From Variovorax gossypii (GTDB lineage Bacteria; Pseudomonadota; Gammaproteobacteria; Burkholderiales; Burkholderiaceae_C): 64,000 nucleotides of DNA. A model generated the notes under the pieces. That model saw only the letters and a program-made list of their open reading frames with translations. It made no database searches and was not told where the DNA came from. Location: the NCBI RefSeq assembly GCF_003965815.1, contig NZ_RXOE01000002.1, positions 1,364,001-1,428,000 on the forward strand, read 5' to 3'. Made by a program: the position numbers and the translations under genes. Shown in pieces: positions 8,813 through 20,235 of this stretch; the stretch's first letter is position 1; each line of letters opens with the position of its first letter.

Positions 8813-10281
8813 AAGTACTGATCGCACGTCTCAACCACGAAACCAACACCTTCTCGCCAGTGCCCACGCCGCTCGCGGCCTTCGGGCCTGACGGCCCGAC
8901 CTTCGGCGAGCAGGCCTACAAGGACAACAAGGGCATGCGCACCGCGATGTCGGCCTTCATCGACCTGGCCGAGGCGGCGGGCGCTGAAGTGGTCACGCCG
9001 GTATCGGCCTCCGCCAACCCGAGCGGGCCGGTCGATGCACGGGCCTACGATCTGCTGACGCAACGCATCGTCGACGCGGCCCCGGGCTGCGACGCCATCC
9101 TGCTCGACCTGCACGGCGCGATGGTGGCGCAGAACAGCGCCGACGGCGAAGGCGACCTGCTGCTGCGCCTGCGTGCGGCGGCGCCGGGCGTGCCCATCGG
9201 CGTGGCGCTCGACCTGCATGCCAACGTCACGCCGGCGATGGTGGAGAACGCCGATGTCATCGTCGGCTTCAAGACCTATCCGCACGTCGACATGTACGAG
9301 ACCGGCGAGCACGCCGGCCGCCTGCTGCTCGACCTGCTGGCCGGCCGCAGCAGGCCGGCGATGCGCTGGCACCGGCTGCCGCTGATGGCCCACACGCTGC
9401 GCAGCGCCTCCTTCACCGGCGCGATGAAGCGCGCGATCGAAGCGGCTTGCGAGGCCGAGAAATCGGAATCGTTGGCGGTGTCGATCCTGGCCGGCTTCTC
9501 GCTGTCGGACATCGAGGCGCCGTGCATGAGCGTGATCGTCGTCGACGCGCATTCGCCCGAGCGCGCGCAGGCCACGGCCGACCGCATCGCCTCGCAGATG
9601 TGGGCGGAGCGCGAAGCCTTCGTCTACCGCAGCGAGCCGCTGGCGGAGTCGGTCGCACGCGCCAAGCTGATCGCCGAAGGCGCGACGCGCCCGGTGCTGC
9701 TGCTCGACCACGGCGACAACTGCATGTCGGGCGGCAGCTGCGACACCATGGACGTGCTGCAGGAAGCGCTCGCGCAGGGCCTGCACGGCATCGGCGTGGG
9801 GCCGCTGTGCGACCCCGAGGCCGTGGCGCAACTCATCGCGGCGGGCGAGGGTGCGCAGGCGACGGTGGCACTCGGCAACAAGGTCTCGCTCGCGGGCATC
9901 GGCCTCGAGAAGACGCCGGTGCGCCTGACGGGCACGGTGCGCGCCATCTCCGACGGCGAGTACGTGATCACCGGCCCCACCTACACCGGCCAGCGCAGCA
10001 GCATGGGGCGCACGGTGCTCTTCGACACGGGCGCGGCGCGAATCGTGGTGACCGAGCGCACGCAGGAGCCGTGGGACATCGGCGTTTTCGAGTGCGCGGG
10101 GCTCGATCCGCGGAATGAACGCTTTCTGCTGCTCAAGTCGCGCATGTACTGCCGGCCCGTGTTCGAGCCGCTGTCGGCCGCGCTGGTGGAGTGCGACAGC
10201 CCCGGTGTCACCAGTTCGGATTACAGCCTGTTCCCGTTCAGCAAGGTAAGGAGGCCGGTGTTCCCGCTCGACGCGGTCTGA
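8809..10281 (+). CDS. M81-family metallopeptidase (MlrC-like)
   Basis: A 490-residue protein beginning MKVLIARLNHETNTFSP, the signature opening of the MlrC/M81 family. Further family motifs are AILLDLHGAMV, LDLHANVT, KTYPHVDMYETG and LLLDHGDNCMSGG, with His/Asp residues expected to hold the active-site metal. The family is named for the peptidase that degrades linearised microcystin, but most members lie in amino-acid or amide-transport operons and have unknown substrates. No signal peptide is seen, so it acts in the cytoplasm. It overlaps the previous stop (ATGA) and closes the operon. Confidence 0.88.
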   Translation: MKVLIARLNHETNTFSPVPTPLAAFGPDGPTFGEQAYKDNKGMRTAMSAFIDLAEAAGAEVVTPVSASANPSGPVDARAYDLLTQRIVDAAPGCDAILLDLHGAMVAQNSADGEGDLLLRLRAAAPGVPIGVALDLHANVTPAMVENADVIVGFKTYPHVDMYETGEHAGRLLLDLLAGRSRPAMRWHRLPLMAHTLRSASFTGAMKRAIEAACEAEKSESLAVSILAGFSLSDIEAPCMSVIVVDAHSPERAQATADRIASQMWAEREAFVYRSEPLAESVARAKLIAEGATRPVLLLDHGDNCMSGGSCDTMDVLQEALAQGLHGIGVGPLCDPEAVAQLIAAGEGAQATVALGNKVSLAGIGLEKTPVRLTGTVRAISDGEYVITGPTYTGQRSSMGRTVLFDTGAARIVVTERTQEPWDIGVFECAGLDPRNERFLLLKSRMYCRPVFEPLSAALVECDSPGVTSSDYSLFPFSKVRRPVFPLDAV

Positions 10282-10350
10282 CGGGGTCTTGGCTTCAGGT
10301 TCGGCGCCGGAATGTCACTACCATCGCTCGCACAAGACACAGGAAACACC

Positions 10351-10719
10351 GTGAAGCGATCTCCGTTCATTCCCGCCGCCTTGCTGGCCGCACTGTCGTT
10401 CGTCGCGCCGACACAGGCGCAGACGCTCAACTGCAATCGCGACTTCGCGCAGAAGGGTGATTCCAAGTTCACCATCCTGCAGAAGTGCGGCGAGCCGGTG
10501 TTCAAGGACAACTTCTGCGCCAAGCCCGACCCGAACCCGCAGGTGATCGTGCCGCCGGCTTCCTCGACCGGCAGCAAGACCGTCATCGTCAACAACAACA
10601 GCAATTGCGACCAGAGCGAGGAGTGGACCTACCGGCCTGGCTCGGGGCAGTTCGAGACGATGCTGCTGTTCCAGAACGGCGTGCTCAAGAGCATCCGCTA
10701 CGGTAGCCGGATCCCATGA
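10351..10719 (+). CDS. Exported DUF2845-like protein
   Basis: A 122-residue small secreted protein. A GTG start preceded by AGGAAA gives a clean signal peptide (MKRSPFIPAALLAALSFVAPTQAQ). The mature part has paired cysteines in LNCNRDFA, LQKCGEPVFKD and NFCAK, an EEWTYRPGSGQFETMLLFQNG segment and an SIRYGSR end, all typical of DUF2845 periplasmic proteins. Its function is unknown. An upstream in-frame ATG (10312) is less likely because it would bury the signal peptide. Confidence 0.75.
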   Translation: MKRSPFIPAALLAALSFVAPTQAQTLNCNRDFAQKGDSKFTILQKCGEPVFKDNFCAKPDPNPQVIVPPASSTGSKTVIVNNNSNCDQSEEWTYRPGSGQFETMLLFQNGVLKSIRYGSRIP

Positions 10720-10810
10720 CCTGAGAGGTCATCGACGCGAATCGCGTGCGACGCGACCATTCCTTCACCCCGCGATGTTGCGGGTCTGGACACCGAAAGG
10801 AATGGTCATC

Positions 10811-11188
10811 ATGAACACCGCCGCACACGACGCCACCGCCATTGCCCAACGCTACATCGCCGTCTGGAACGAAACCGACGCGGCGCGCCGCGCGGCGCTC
10901 ATCGAAGCCGGATGGACCACCGACGCGCACTACGTCGACCCGATCGCGCAGGCCAGCGGGCACGAGCAGATCAGCGCGCTGGTCGGCGCGGTGCACCAGC
11001 GCTATCCGGGCTTCCGCTTCAACCTGCTCGGCAAGGCCGACGCGCACGGCGACCACCTGCGCTTCTCGTGGACGCTGGGGCCGAGCGGTGCGGAAGACCT
11101 GATCCAGGGCACCGACTTCGCGCAGGTCGACTCGGGCAAGCTGCGTTCGGTGACGGGCTTCCTGGACAAGGTGCCGGTCGGCGCCTGA
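10811..11188 (+). CDS. SnoaL-like / NTF2-fold protein
   Basis: A 125-residue protein of the NTF2-like fold. AIAQRYIAVWNETDAARRAALIEAGWTTDAHYVDP is the typical opening of SnoaL-like polyketide-cyclase or isomerase relatives, and a GFRFNLLGKADAHGDHLRFSW beta-hairpin follows. Such proteins act as small cytoplasmic isomerases, hydrolases or ligand-binding proteins. No substrate can be assigned. The ATG at 10811 has GAAAGGA at a good distance; an ATG three codons earlier is possible. Confidence 0.75.
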   Translation: MNTAAHDATAIAQRYIAVWNETDAARRAALIEAGWTTDAHYVDPIAQASGHEQISALVGAVHQRYPGFRFNLLGKADAHGDHLRFSWTLGPSGAEDLIQGTDFAQVDSGKLRSVTGFLDKVPVGA

Positions 11189-11237
11189 GCGAAGAAAACT
11201 GAACGAGAAATGAACGGCCTGGCCTTCAGCCGCGAGC

Positions 11238-12383
11238 TCAGTCCGGCGCGCCGGCAGGCCGTCCGCGCCACAGCTTGCGGTAGACCGTCGCCCGGCTGAT
11301 GCCCAGGGCCCGCGCGGCCTCGGCCACGTTGCCGCGCGCATCGGCCACCGCCTTGCGGATCAGCGCGGTTTCCACGTCGCGCAGCCGCGGCCGGTTGTCG
11401 GAAACGTTTGCGGGCGCCGTGCTGCCGTTGCCGCCGCGCTGGGGCCGTACCTGCACCCGCAGGCCCGACCAGAGCGGCACCTCGAGCACGGCGTCGCCGC
11501 GGCGGGCCGCGTCGAACATCATGTGAAGCGGCAGCGCGAAGAGATCGTTGAAGTTCAGCGCATGCTCGCTGCGCGGCAACGGCTGGTGCAGCATCTGCCG
11601 CGCCGCCGCGTTGGCGCCCGTCACGTTGCCCACGGCGTCGATGCACAGCAGGCCCTCGGTGGCCTCGCTGCCGGAGTTGCCCGGCCAGGCCAGGCGCAGC
11701 AGCAGCTCGCAGGGCTCGCGCATCACCAGCATGTTCTCGATGCTGCGCGCGGAAAGGGTCGCCAGGTGGCGCAGCTCGGGCCGCTCGACCACCTGCACGC
11801 CGGTCAGGTCGAGCATGCCGATGCAGTCGCCTCGAGGACCGAAGAGCGGAGCGCCGGCACAGCTGTAGACGCTGGTGTCGTCGAAGAAATGCTCGCCGCG
11901 GTGCAGCCAGACCGATTCCTGCTCGGCCAGCGCGGTACCGATGGCGCTGGTGCCGATGGCGCGCTCCGACAGGTCGACGCCGATGCGCGCGAGGTCGCGC
12001 GCATAGCGGGTGGCGGCGTCGGTACCGTCGGGTAGCCTGCCCACGTCGACCACGATGCCGTCGGCATCGGTCAGCACGGCGAAGTAGCGGGTGTCGGCGA
12101 TGGCTCGGGAGAGCTGGTCGATCACCGGTCGGGCCGCCGAGACCAGCGCCCGGTTGCGCTCGGCGATGTCGATGCTCGCCGACCGGCTCACCGGATCGAA
12201 GCTGACGCGCTGCCGCGGGCTGTGCCCGGCCTCGATGCAGCGCTGCCAGGAGCGGGTGATCCACGAATCGATGCAGTCGGCCCCGCGAGCCCGTACGGGC
12301 GACTCGCCTTCGATCAGTTCGCGGCGGGCTTGGGCGATGGCCAGGGAACGCTCAGGAGGCGGCGAAACGATTGATACAGACAT
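11238..12383 (-). CDS. AcoR-like regulator (GAF + Fis-type HTH) without sigma-54 AAA+ domain
   Basis: A 381-residue regulator with the N-terminal layout of AcoR-type activators: [16 protein letters not shown] opening, a GAF sensor region (about residues 75-210, including [24 protein letters not shown]), a PAS-like segment ([14 protein letters not shown]), then directly a Fis-type helix-turn-helix ([21 protein letters not shown]-terminus). The central AAA+ ATPase with GAFTGA loop found in true AcoR is absent, so it should not activate sigma-54 directly. It is divergent from the cox cluster and probably controls it. The start is ATG 12383. A possible minus-strand promoter with a perfect -35 TTGACA lies near 12450-12478. 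Confidence 0.82.
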   Translation of the reverse strand: MSVSIVSPPPERSLAIAQARRELIEGESPVRARGADCIDSWITRSWQRCIEAGHSPRQRVSFDPVSRSASIDIAERNRALVSAARPVIDQLSRAIADTRYFAVLTDADGIVVDVGRLPDGTDAATRYARDLARIGVDLSERAIGTSAIGTALAEQESVWLHRGEHFFDDTSVYSCAGAPLFGPRGDCIGMLDLTGVQVVERPELRHLATLSARSIENMLVMREPCELLLRLAWPGNSGSEATEGLLCIDAVGNVTGANAAARQMLHQPLPRSEHALNFNDLFALPLHMMFDAARRGDAVLEVPLWSGLRVQVRPQRGGNGSTAPANVSDNRPRLRDVETALIRKAVADARGNVAEAARALGISRATVYRKLWRGRPAGAPD

Positions 12384-12449
12384 CGTGGTTTTTCGCGCAT
12401 GTATGCAGGCTTTTCCTGGCCCGCCGGATGGCAAGCTGTTTCATTTTGA

Positions 12450-12478
12450 GAATTTCGCGCGGTCTGTGCAAGTGTCAA
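12450..12478 (-). promoter_or_regulatory. Possible sigma-70 promoter for the AcoR-like gene
   Basis: On the minus strand TTGACA (12478-12473) is followed after 17 bp by AAATTC (12455-12450). The -35 is perfect and the spacing ideal, but the -10 is weak, which would fit an activated or weak regulator promoter. It lies about 65 bp before the ATG. Confidence 0.35.
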
Positions 12479-12561
12479 GGGTTTTGCCTAGGATAGTGCG
12501 AAAGGTCGGCATCCAAGATGCTTTCGCTGAAACAGCCATCACCTTTTACGGAGACAGCCAA

Positions 12562-13059
<498 letters not shown>

Positions 13060-13072
13060 AGGGAGTGACATC

Positions 13073-15460
13073 ATGGGCGCTTCCGACTTCTCGAACCTGC
13101 CGCACATCGGCGAGGCTCTGCGGCGCAAGGAGGACTACCGCTTCCTGACCGGTGCCGGCAACTACACCGACGACATCACGCTGGCCAACCAGAGCCATGC
13201 GGTCTTCGTGCGCTCGCCGCACGCCCACGCCGCCATCAAGTCGGTCGACACGGCCGAGGCGCTGAAGATGCCCGGCGTGATCGGCATCTTCAGCGGCAAG
13301 GACATCGAGGGAAAGATGGGCGGGCTGCCCTGCGGCTGGCTCATCAACAACCCCGACGGCACCCCCATGAAGGAGCCGATGCACCCGATCCTGGCGATCA
13401 ACAAGGTGCGCTACGTGGGCGACCACGTGGCCATGGTGGTGGCGGAGACCGTCGAGCAGGCGAAGAACGCGGCCGAGGCGGTGGTGGTCGACTACGAGGT
13501 GCTGCCCGCGCTCGTGAGCGTGGCCGACGCGGCGAAGAAGGCCGGCGGCGTCACCCTGCACGACGAGGCACCCGACAACCAGTGCTACAAGTGGGCGCTG
13601 GGCGACAAGGCCGCGGTCGACGCGGTGTTTGCCGGCGCGGCGCATGTGACCAAGCTCGACCTGGTCAACAACCGGCTGGTGCCCAACCCCATCGAGCCGC
13701 GCGTGGCCATCGGCAGCTACAGCCGGGCGAGCGACGACTACACGCTGTACGTGTCCAACCAGAACCCGCACGTCGAGCGCCTGCTCATGACGGCCTTCGT
13801 GCTGGGCCTGCCCGAGCACAAGGTGCGCGTGATCGCCCCCGACGTGGGCGGCGGCTTCGGCTCCAAGATCTTCTTGTATGCAGAGGACGTGTGCCTGACC
13901 TGGGCCGCCAGGCAGCTCAACCGCAACATCAAGTGGACGGCCGAGCGCTCGGAATGCTTCCTGTCCGACGCGCACGGCCGCGACCACGTGAGCCACGCCG
14001 AGATGGCGATGGACAAGGACGGCAAGTTCCTCGCGCTGCGCGTGCATACCGACGCCAACCTGGGCGCCTACCTGTCGACCTTCTCGACCGCGGTGCCCAC
14101 CATCCTCTACGCCACGCTGCTGGCGGGCCAGTACACCACGCCGCAGATCTACGTCGAGGTGGATGCCTGGTTCACCAACACCGCCCCGGTCGATGCCTAT
14201 CGCGGGGCAGGGCGGCCCGAGGCCACCTACCTGCTGGAGCGCCTGGTGTCGCGCTGCGCCTGGGAAATGAACCTGGGGCAGGACGAGATCCGCAAGCGCA
14301 ACTTCATCAGCAGCTTCCCGTACCAGACGCCGGTGGCGCTGCAGTACGACACCGGCGACTTCCACGCCTGCATGGACAAGGCCCGGGTGCTGGCCGAGGT
14401 CGACGGCTACGCCGCGCGCAAGACGGCGAGCGAGGGCAAGGGCAAGCTGCGCGGCATCGGGTATTCGAGCTACATCGAGGCCTGCGGCATCGCGCCGTCG
14501 AACATCGCGGGTGCGCTCGGCGCACGCGCGGGCCTGTTCGAATGCGGCGAGATCCGCGTACACCCGACCGGCAGCGTGACGGTGTTCACCGGCTCGCACA
14601 GCCATGGCCAGGGCCATGAAACAACCTTCGCGCAGGTGGTGGCGGCGCGGCTGGGCATTCCGGTCGAGAACGTCGACGTGGTGCACGGCGACACCGGCCG
14701 CGTGCCCTTCGGCATGGGCACCTACGGCTCGCGCTCCATCTCGGTGGGCGGCGCGGCCATCATGAAGGCGCTCGACAAGATCGAGACCAAGGCCAAGAAG
14801 ATCGCCGCGCACCTGATGGAGGCGAGCGACGCCGACATCGAGTTCGCCAACGGCGAGTTCACGGTCAAGGGCACCGACAAGAAGATCCCGTTCGGCCAGG
14901 TGGCGCTCACGGCCTACGTGCCGCACAACTACCCGCTCGACAAGCTCGAGCCGGGCCTGAACGAAACCGCCTTCTACGACCCGACCAACTTCACCTTCCC
15001 GGGCGGCACCTACATCTGCGAGGTCGAGGTCGACAAGCAGACCGGCGAGGTCAGGGTCGACCGCTTCACCGCGGTGGACGACTTCGGCACCATCATCAAT
15101 CCGATGATCGTCGAGGGCCAGGTGCACGGCGGGCTGGTGCAGGGCATCGGGCAGGCGCTGCTCGAGAACTGCGTCTACGACAAGGAGACCGGCCAGCTGC
15201 TCACCGGCAGCTTCATGGACTACGCCATGCCGCGCGCGGGAGACTTCCCGCAGTTCAAGCTCGACACCGTGTGCACCCCGTGCACGCACAACCCGCTGGG
15301 CACCAAGGGCTGCGGCGAGGCGGGGGCCATCGGCTCGCCGCCGGCCGTGATCAATGCCGTGCTCGACGCGCTGGCGCCGCTGGGCGTCAAGGATTTCGAC
15401 ATGCCTGCCTCACCCAGCCGCGTCTGGGAAGCGATGCAGGCCGCAGCCGCCAACCCTTAA
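13073..15460 (+). CDS. coxL: Molybdenum hydroxylase large subunit, form II CoxL-like
   Basis: A 795-residue molybdopterin-cytosine-dinucleotide-binding catalytic subunit of the xanthine oxidase family. The active-site loop reads AYRGAGR (375-381), which marks form II (CODH-like) enzymes, and not the AYXCSFR loop of form I CO dehydrogenase. GGGFGSK and a C-terminal catalytic Glu region ([12 protein letters not shown]) are in place. Form II substrates are uncertain: CO oxidation is doubtful and an aldehyde or N-heterocycle is as likely. It is in the cytoplasm, possibly membrane-tethered by CoxG. Confidence 0.92.
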   Translation: MGASDFSNLPHIGEALRRKEDYRFLTGAGNYTDDITLANQSHAVFVRSPHAHAAIKSVDTAEALKMPGVIGIFSGKDIEGKMGGLPCGWLINNPDGTPMKEPMHPILAINKVRYVGDHVAMVVAETVEQAKNAAEAVVVDYEVLPALVSVADAAKKAGGVTLHDEAPDNQCYKWALGDKAAVDAVFAGAAHVTKLDLVNNRLVPNPIEPRVAIGSYSRASDDYTLYVSNQNPHVERLLMTAFVLGLPEHKVRVIAPDVGGGFGSKIFLYAEDVCLTWAARQLNRNIKWTAERSECFLSDAHGRDHVSHAEMAMDKDGKFLALRVHTDANLGAYLSTFSTAVPTILYATLLAGQYTTPQIYVEVDAWFTNTAPVDAYRGAGRPEATYLLERLVSRCAWEMNLGQDEIRKRNFISSFPYQTPVALQYDTGDFHACMDKARVLAEVDGYAARKTASEGKGKLRGIGYSSYIEACGIAPSNIAGALGARAGLFECGEIRVHPTGSVTVFTGSHSHGQGHETTFAQVVAARLGIPVENVDVVHGDTGRVPFGMGTYGSRSISVGGAAIMKALDKIETKAKKIAAHLMEASDADIEFANGEFTVKGTDKKIPFGQVALTAYVPHNYPLDKLEPGLNETAFYDPTNFTFPGGTYICEVEVDKQTGEVRVDRFTAVDDFGTIINPMIVEGQVHGGLVQGIGQALLENCVYDKETGQLLTGSFMDYAMPRAGDFPQFKLDTVCTPCTHNPLGTKGCGEAGAIGSPPAVINAVLDALAPLGVKDFDMPASPSRVWEAMQAAAANP

Positions 15461-15484
15461 GTACAACAAAGAAGGAATCACGCC

Positions 15485-16276
15485 ATGTACGCCTTCACAC
15501 TCGAACGGCCCGCTTCCGTGGCCGACGCGGCCAAGCTCATCGGCGCCGGCGGAAAGCCGCTGGCCGGCGGACAGACCCTGCTGGCTTCCATGAAGCTGCG
15601 CCTCTCGGCCCCCGAACAGCTCGTGGACCTGAGCGGCATCAAGGAACTCACCGGCATCGCGAAGAACGGCAATGCCATCACCATCGGAGCCATGTCGCGC
15701 CACCTTGACGTGGCGAACAACGCCGACGTGAAAGCCTCCTATCCGGCGCTGGCCGACCTGGCCTCGCGCATCGGCGACCGGCAGGTGCGCGCGATGGGCA
15801 CCATCGGCGGCTCGGTGGCCAACAACGACCCGGCCGCGTGCTACCCCAGCGCGGTGCTGGCCTCGGGCGCGACCATCGTCACCTCGAAGCGCGAGATCGC
15901 CGCCGACGACTTCTTCCTCGGCCTCTTCACCACGGCACTGGAAGACGACGAGCTGATCACCGCGATCCGCTTCCCTGTTCCGAAGCGCGCCGTCTACGAG
16001 AAGCTGCGCCAGAAGGCGTCGAATTTCCCGCTGGTCGGCGTGTTCCTCGCACAGTACGACAGCGGCGTGCGCGTGGCGATCACCGGCGCGGGCAACGGCG
16101 TGTTCCGCCATGCCGGGCTGGAAGACGCACTGAACAAGAGCTTCACCGCCGCGGCCGCCGCCGCCGTGAAGATCGACGCGAGCGACCTGAACAGCGACCT
16201 GCATGCGTCGGCCGCGTATCGGGCCAACCTGATCAGCGTGCTGACCCAACGCGCAGTCACCAAGGCCCTGGGCTGA
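15485..16276 (+). CDS. coxM: Molybdenum hydroxylase FAD-binding medium subunit (CoxM type)
   Basis: A 263-residue FAD-binding protein of the CO-dehydrogenase medium-subunit family. The two flavin motifs are visible: AGGKPLAGGQTLLASMKLR near residue 20 and TIGGSVANNDPAACYP near residue 105. It receives electrons from the small subunit. The S-L-M gene order is complete, so the three subunits can form the usual (SLM)2 enzyme. Confidence 0.92.
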   Translation: MYAFTLERPASVADAAKLIGAGGKPLAGGQTLLASMKLRLSAPEQLVDLSGIKELTGIAKNGNAITIGAMSRHLDVANNADVKASYPALADLASRIGDRQVRAMGTIGGSVANNDPAACYPSAVLASGATIVTSKREIAADDFFLGLFTTALEDDELITAIRFPVPKRAVYEKLRQKASNFPLVGVFLAQYDSGVRVAITGAGNGVFRHAGLEDALNKSFTAAAAAAVKIDASDLNSDLHASAAYRANLISVLTQRAVTKALG

Positions 16277-16346
16277 AGAACCCCGGGGGCGCTCTGTTCG
16301 CTTGCTGGAAGACGCGACAGCCTCGCGTCTTCCGCTACGCTTCGCC

Positions 16347-17237
<891 letters not shown>

Positions 17238-17244
17238 GCTGTCG

Positions 17245-18465
17245 ATGGCCACCACCGGCGTGCAGCAACTCGGCGACGTCCGCAGCGGCAAGCTCGCGGG
17301 CAACATCGCCGCCTTCGGCCGGGCGCTGCGCCGCGCGGGCGTTCGCACCGACGCCATGCGCATCGCGCTGGCCGCCGAGGCCGCCACGCTGGTGGGCGTG
17401 GAAGACAGGCTCGACCTGAGCGCAGCCATGGAGGCGGTGATGGTCAGCCGCGAGCAGGACCGCATGGTGTTCCGCGAACTCTTCGATGCCTGGTTCCGCG
17501 ACCCGGAGCTGGCCAACAAGCTGCTCGCCCAGATGCTGCCGAGCGCAGAAGGCAAGGCCGAGCCCTCGAAGCGCCGCCCGCGCGTGCGCGAGGCGCTCAG
17601 TGCGCCACGCACCCTCGCCAAGCCGGTGGAGCCGGCAAAGCCCGACCGCGAGATCGAGTTCGATGCCGCCATGACCTCGAGCGACAGGCAGCGCCTGCAG
17701 CATGCCGATTTCAATGCGCTCGGCGCCGCCGAATACCGGCTGGTGGAGCGGCTCGCGCGCGACATCCGCCTGCCCATTCCCGAGCTGCCGTCGCGCCGCC
17801 TGCGTGTGGCCGGCGACGCGGGCCGGCAGCATGCGCGCATGCACTGGCCGGGCGTGCTGCACGAGGCGGCGCGCACCGGCGGCGAGATCATGCGGCTGCC
17901 CCGGCTCGCCCGGCGCGATCAGCCGTTGCCGCTGCTGGTGCTGGTCGACGTCTCCGGCTCGATGGAGCGCTACGCGCGCCTGCTGCTGGCCTTTCTTCAT
18001 GCCTCGACCCGGCGGGCCGGCCGGCGCGACGTGTTCGCCTTCGGCACCCGGCTGACCGACCTGACGCCTGCTTTCCGGCTGGCCGACACCGACGCGATGC
18101 TGGGCGCCGCCAGCCTCGCCATCGACGACTTCGCGGGCGGCACCCGGCTCGGCGCCTCGCTGGCCGAGTTGCGCCGCGCGCATGCCCGCCGCCTGACCGG
18201 CCGCCGCACGCTGGTGCTGGTGATCAGCGACGGCCTCGACACCGGCGAGCCCTCGCTGCTGGAGCAGGAGCTGCTGTGGCTCAAGCGCCATTCGCGCCGC
18301 CTGCTGTGGCTCAACCCGCTGCTGCGTTTCGAGGGCTACGCCCCTCTGGCGCGTGGGGCTGCCGTATTGCACCGGCAAGCGGACGCGATGCTGGCGGTTC
18401 ACAATCTCAGCGCACTCGAACAGCTCGCAGCGAGCCTGGCCGCCCTGATGCGGTCCGGCCGCTAG
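17245..18465 (+). CDS. coxE: VWA-domain protein, CoxE-like
   Basis: A 406-residue protein with a C-terminal von Willebrand A domain. The metal-ion-dependent adhesion site DVSGS is seen in LLVLVDVSGSMERYAR (about residues 230-245), and GGTRLG and VISDGLDTG give the other metal-site loops. CoxE proteins work with the MoxR ATPase CoxD in the maturation of the molybdenum enzyme. The N-terminal half is helical and charged (KRRPRVREALS linker). Confidence 0.9.
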   Translation: MATTGVQQLGDVRSGKLAGNIAAFGRALRRAGVRTDAMRIALAAEAATLVGVEDRLDLSAAMEAVMVSREQDRMVFRELFDAWFRDPELANKLLAQMLPSAEGKAEPSKRRPRVREALSAPRTLAKPVEPAKPDREIEFDAAMTSSDRQRLQHADFNALGAAEYRLVERLARDIRLPIPELPSRRLRVAGDAGRQHARMHWPGVLHEAARTGGEIMRLPRLARRDQPLPLLVLVDVSGSMERYARLLLAFLHASTRRAGRRDVFAFGTRLTDLTPAFRLADTDAMLGAASLAIDDFAGGTRLGASLAELRRAHARRLTGRRTLVLVISDGLDTGEPSLLEQELLWLKRHSRRLLWLNPLLRFEGYAPLARGAAVLHRQADAMLAVHNLSALEQLAASLAALMRSGR

Positions 18466-18499
18466 CGGCGCACGGGAAGGAAGACAAAGGAAACCCACC

Positions 18500-19177
18500 A
18501 TGGAAATGCTCGGAAACCGCCGCCTCGGCGTCACCCAACAACAGGCCTGGGAAGCGCTCAACGACCCGGAAACACTGAAGAAGTGCATTCCCGGTTGCGA
18601 CAAGTTCGAGCTCACGGGCGACAACCAGTACAGCGTCGCGCTGGCGGTGAAGATCGGCCCGGTCTCGGCCAAGTTCAACGGCAAGGTGCTGCTGTCGGAC
18701 ATAGTGGCGCCCGATGGCTACAAGCTCACCTTCGAGGGGCAGGGCGGCGTGGCCGGGTTCGCCAAGGGCTCCTCGAGCGTCACGCTCAAGCCCGTGGCGG
18801 CTGAAGCGCCTGTTGCTGTTGCTGTTGCTGCATCGGCGGACGCTGGCATCGCGCACGAGGCGGATGCCGCCACACCGCCTGCCCCCACCGCTGGCTGCGA
18901 GCTCGACTACACCGTGCAGGCCCAGGTCGGCGGCAAGATCGCCCAGCTCGGCCAGCGCCTGATCGATGGCGCCGCCAAGTCCACCGCCGACGATTTCTTC
19001 AAGCGCTTCGAGGCCGAGATGCAGAGCCGCTACGGCCCGCCGCCCGCGCCCGCGGCGGAAGCCGCCGAGGCGCCTGCCGAGAAGGCCGGGATGATGTCGG
19101 GCCTCATGAAGAAGATCGGCCTCGGCAAGAAGGACGACAAGGACGCGCCCGCCGCACCGGGCGGCGACGCTGCCTGA
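18500..19177 (+). CDS. coxG: CoxG-like SRPBCC protein
   Basis: A 225-residue protein of the START/SRPBCC fold beginning MEMLGNRRLGVTQQQAWEALNDPETLKKCIPGC, the classical CoxG opening. It has an unusual Ala/Val-rich insert (EAPVAVAVAASADAG) within the fold before LDYTVQAQVGGKIAQLGQRLIDG, and a Lys-rich tail. CoxG binds quinone or lipid and links the CO dehydrogenase to the membrane and respiratory chain; the same role is inferred here. Confidence 0.88.
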   Translation: MEMLGNRRLGVTQQQAWEALNDPETLKKCIPGCDKFELTGDNQYSVALAVKIGPVSAKFNGKVLLSDIVAPDGYKLTFEGQGGVAGFAKGSSSVTLKPVAAEAPVAVAVAASADAGIAHEADAATPPAPTAGCELDYTVQAQVGGKIAQLGQRLIDGAAKSTADDFFKRFEAEMQSRYGPPPAPAAEAAEAPAEKAGMMSGLMKKIGLGKKDDKDAPAAPGGDAA

Positions 19178-19196
19178 AACTGCGGGGCTTGCCGTC

Positions 19197-20213
19197 ATGG
19201 AAAACCTCGACGTCATGGTGCTTCGCACGCTGCGCGACTGGCGGCGTGCCGGCAAGCGCGCGCTGCTGGCGACGGTGGTGCGAACCTGGGGCTCGTCGCC
19301 CCGGCCGGTGGGCTCGATCATGGCCCTGGCCGAAGAAGGCGCGGTGGTCGGTTCGGTCTCGGGCGGCTGCATCGAGGACGACCTGATCGCGCGCTACAGC
19401 CACGCCCACGGAAAGGCCGAGAACGTGCCGCTGGGCGCGCCGCCCTCGCTCGTGAAGTACGGCATCACCGCCGACGAGGCGCACCGCTTCGGGCTGCCCT
19501 GCGGCGGCACGCTGGAGCTGCTGCTCGAGTACGCGCCCGATGCCGGCTCGCTCGAGCTGCTGGTGGCGCAGCTGGAGCAGGGCAGGCTCATGCAGCGCAC
19601 GGTGACGCTCGCCACCGGCGCGGTGAGGCTTGCCGAGGCGACGGCGCCCGACGAGCTCACGGTGAACGACACCGAGCTGACCAACACCTTCGGCCCCGAG
19701 TACCGCATGCTGCTGATCGGCGCCGGCCAGCTCGCCGAGTACCTGGCCACCATGGCCAAGTTCAGCGGCTTCGCGGTCACGCTGTGCGACCCGCGCGCCG
19801 AGTACCGCACCGCGTGGTCGCTGCCCGGCGTGCAGATCACGACCGAGATGCCCGACGACGCGGTGACCGCCTTCAGGCCCGACCGCCGCAGCTGCGTGGT
19901 CGCTCTCACGCACGACCCCAAGCTCGACGACCTCGCGCTGCTCGAAGCGCTGCAGAGCGATGCCTTCTACGTCGGCGCCATCGGCTCGCGCCGCAATGCC
20001 GATGCGCGGCGCGACCGCATGATCGAGCACTTCGACCAGACCGAGGAATCGCTCGCGCGGCTGCGCGGGCCCATCGGCATCTACATCGGCAGCAAGACGC
20101 CGCCGGAGATCGCGGTGAGCGTGATGGCGGAGATTCTCGCGGTGAAGAACGCGGTGACGCTGCCGCGCGAGATGGAAGTGGCGCAGGCCAAGGAGCGGCT
20201 GCTGGCCGCGTGA
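19197..20213 (+). CDS. coxI: XdhC/CoxI-family molybdenum cofactor insertion protein
   Basis: A 338-residue protein with an N-terminal XdhC/CoxI domain (VVRTWGSSPRPVGSIMA, GSVSGGCIEDDLI) and a C-terminal Rossmann-type XdhC domain (MLLIGAGQLAEYLA, YVGAIGSRRNA, PIGIYIGSKTPPEIAVS). XdhC proteins bind the sulfurated molybdenum cofactor and insert it into xanthine-dehydrogenase-family enzymes. It is the last gene of the cox cluster, facing the antiporter operon tail to tail. Confidence 0.9.
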   Translation: MENLDVMVLRTLRDWRRAGKRALLATVVRTWGSSPRPVGSIMALAEEGAVVGSVSGGCIEDDLIARYSHAHGKAENVPLGAPPSLVKYGITADEAHRFGLPCGGTLELLLEYAPDAGSLELLVAQLEQGRLMQRTVTLATGAVRLAEATAPDELTVNDTELTNTFGPEYRMLLIGAGQLAEYLATMAKFSGFAVTLCDPRAEYRTAWSLPGVQITTEMPDDAVTAFRPDRRSCVVALTHDPKLDDLALLEALQSDAFYVGAIGSRRNADARRDRMIEHFDQTEESLARLRGPIGIYIGSKTPPEIAVSVMAEILAVKNAVTLPREMEVAQAKERLLAA

Positions 20214-20235
20214 CCTCGCCGCAACCTTCTTTCGA

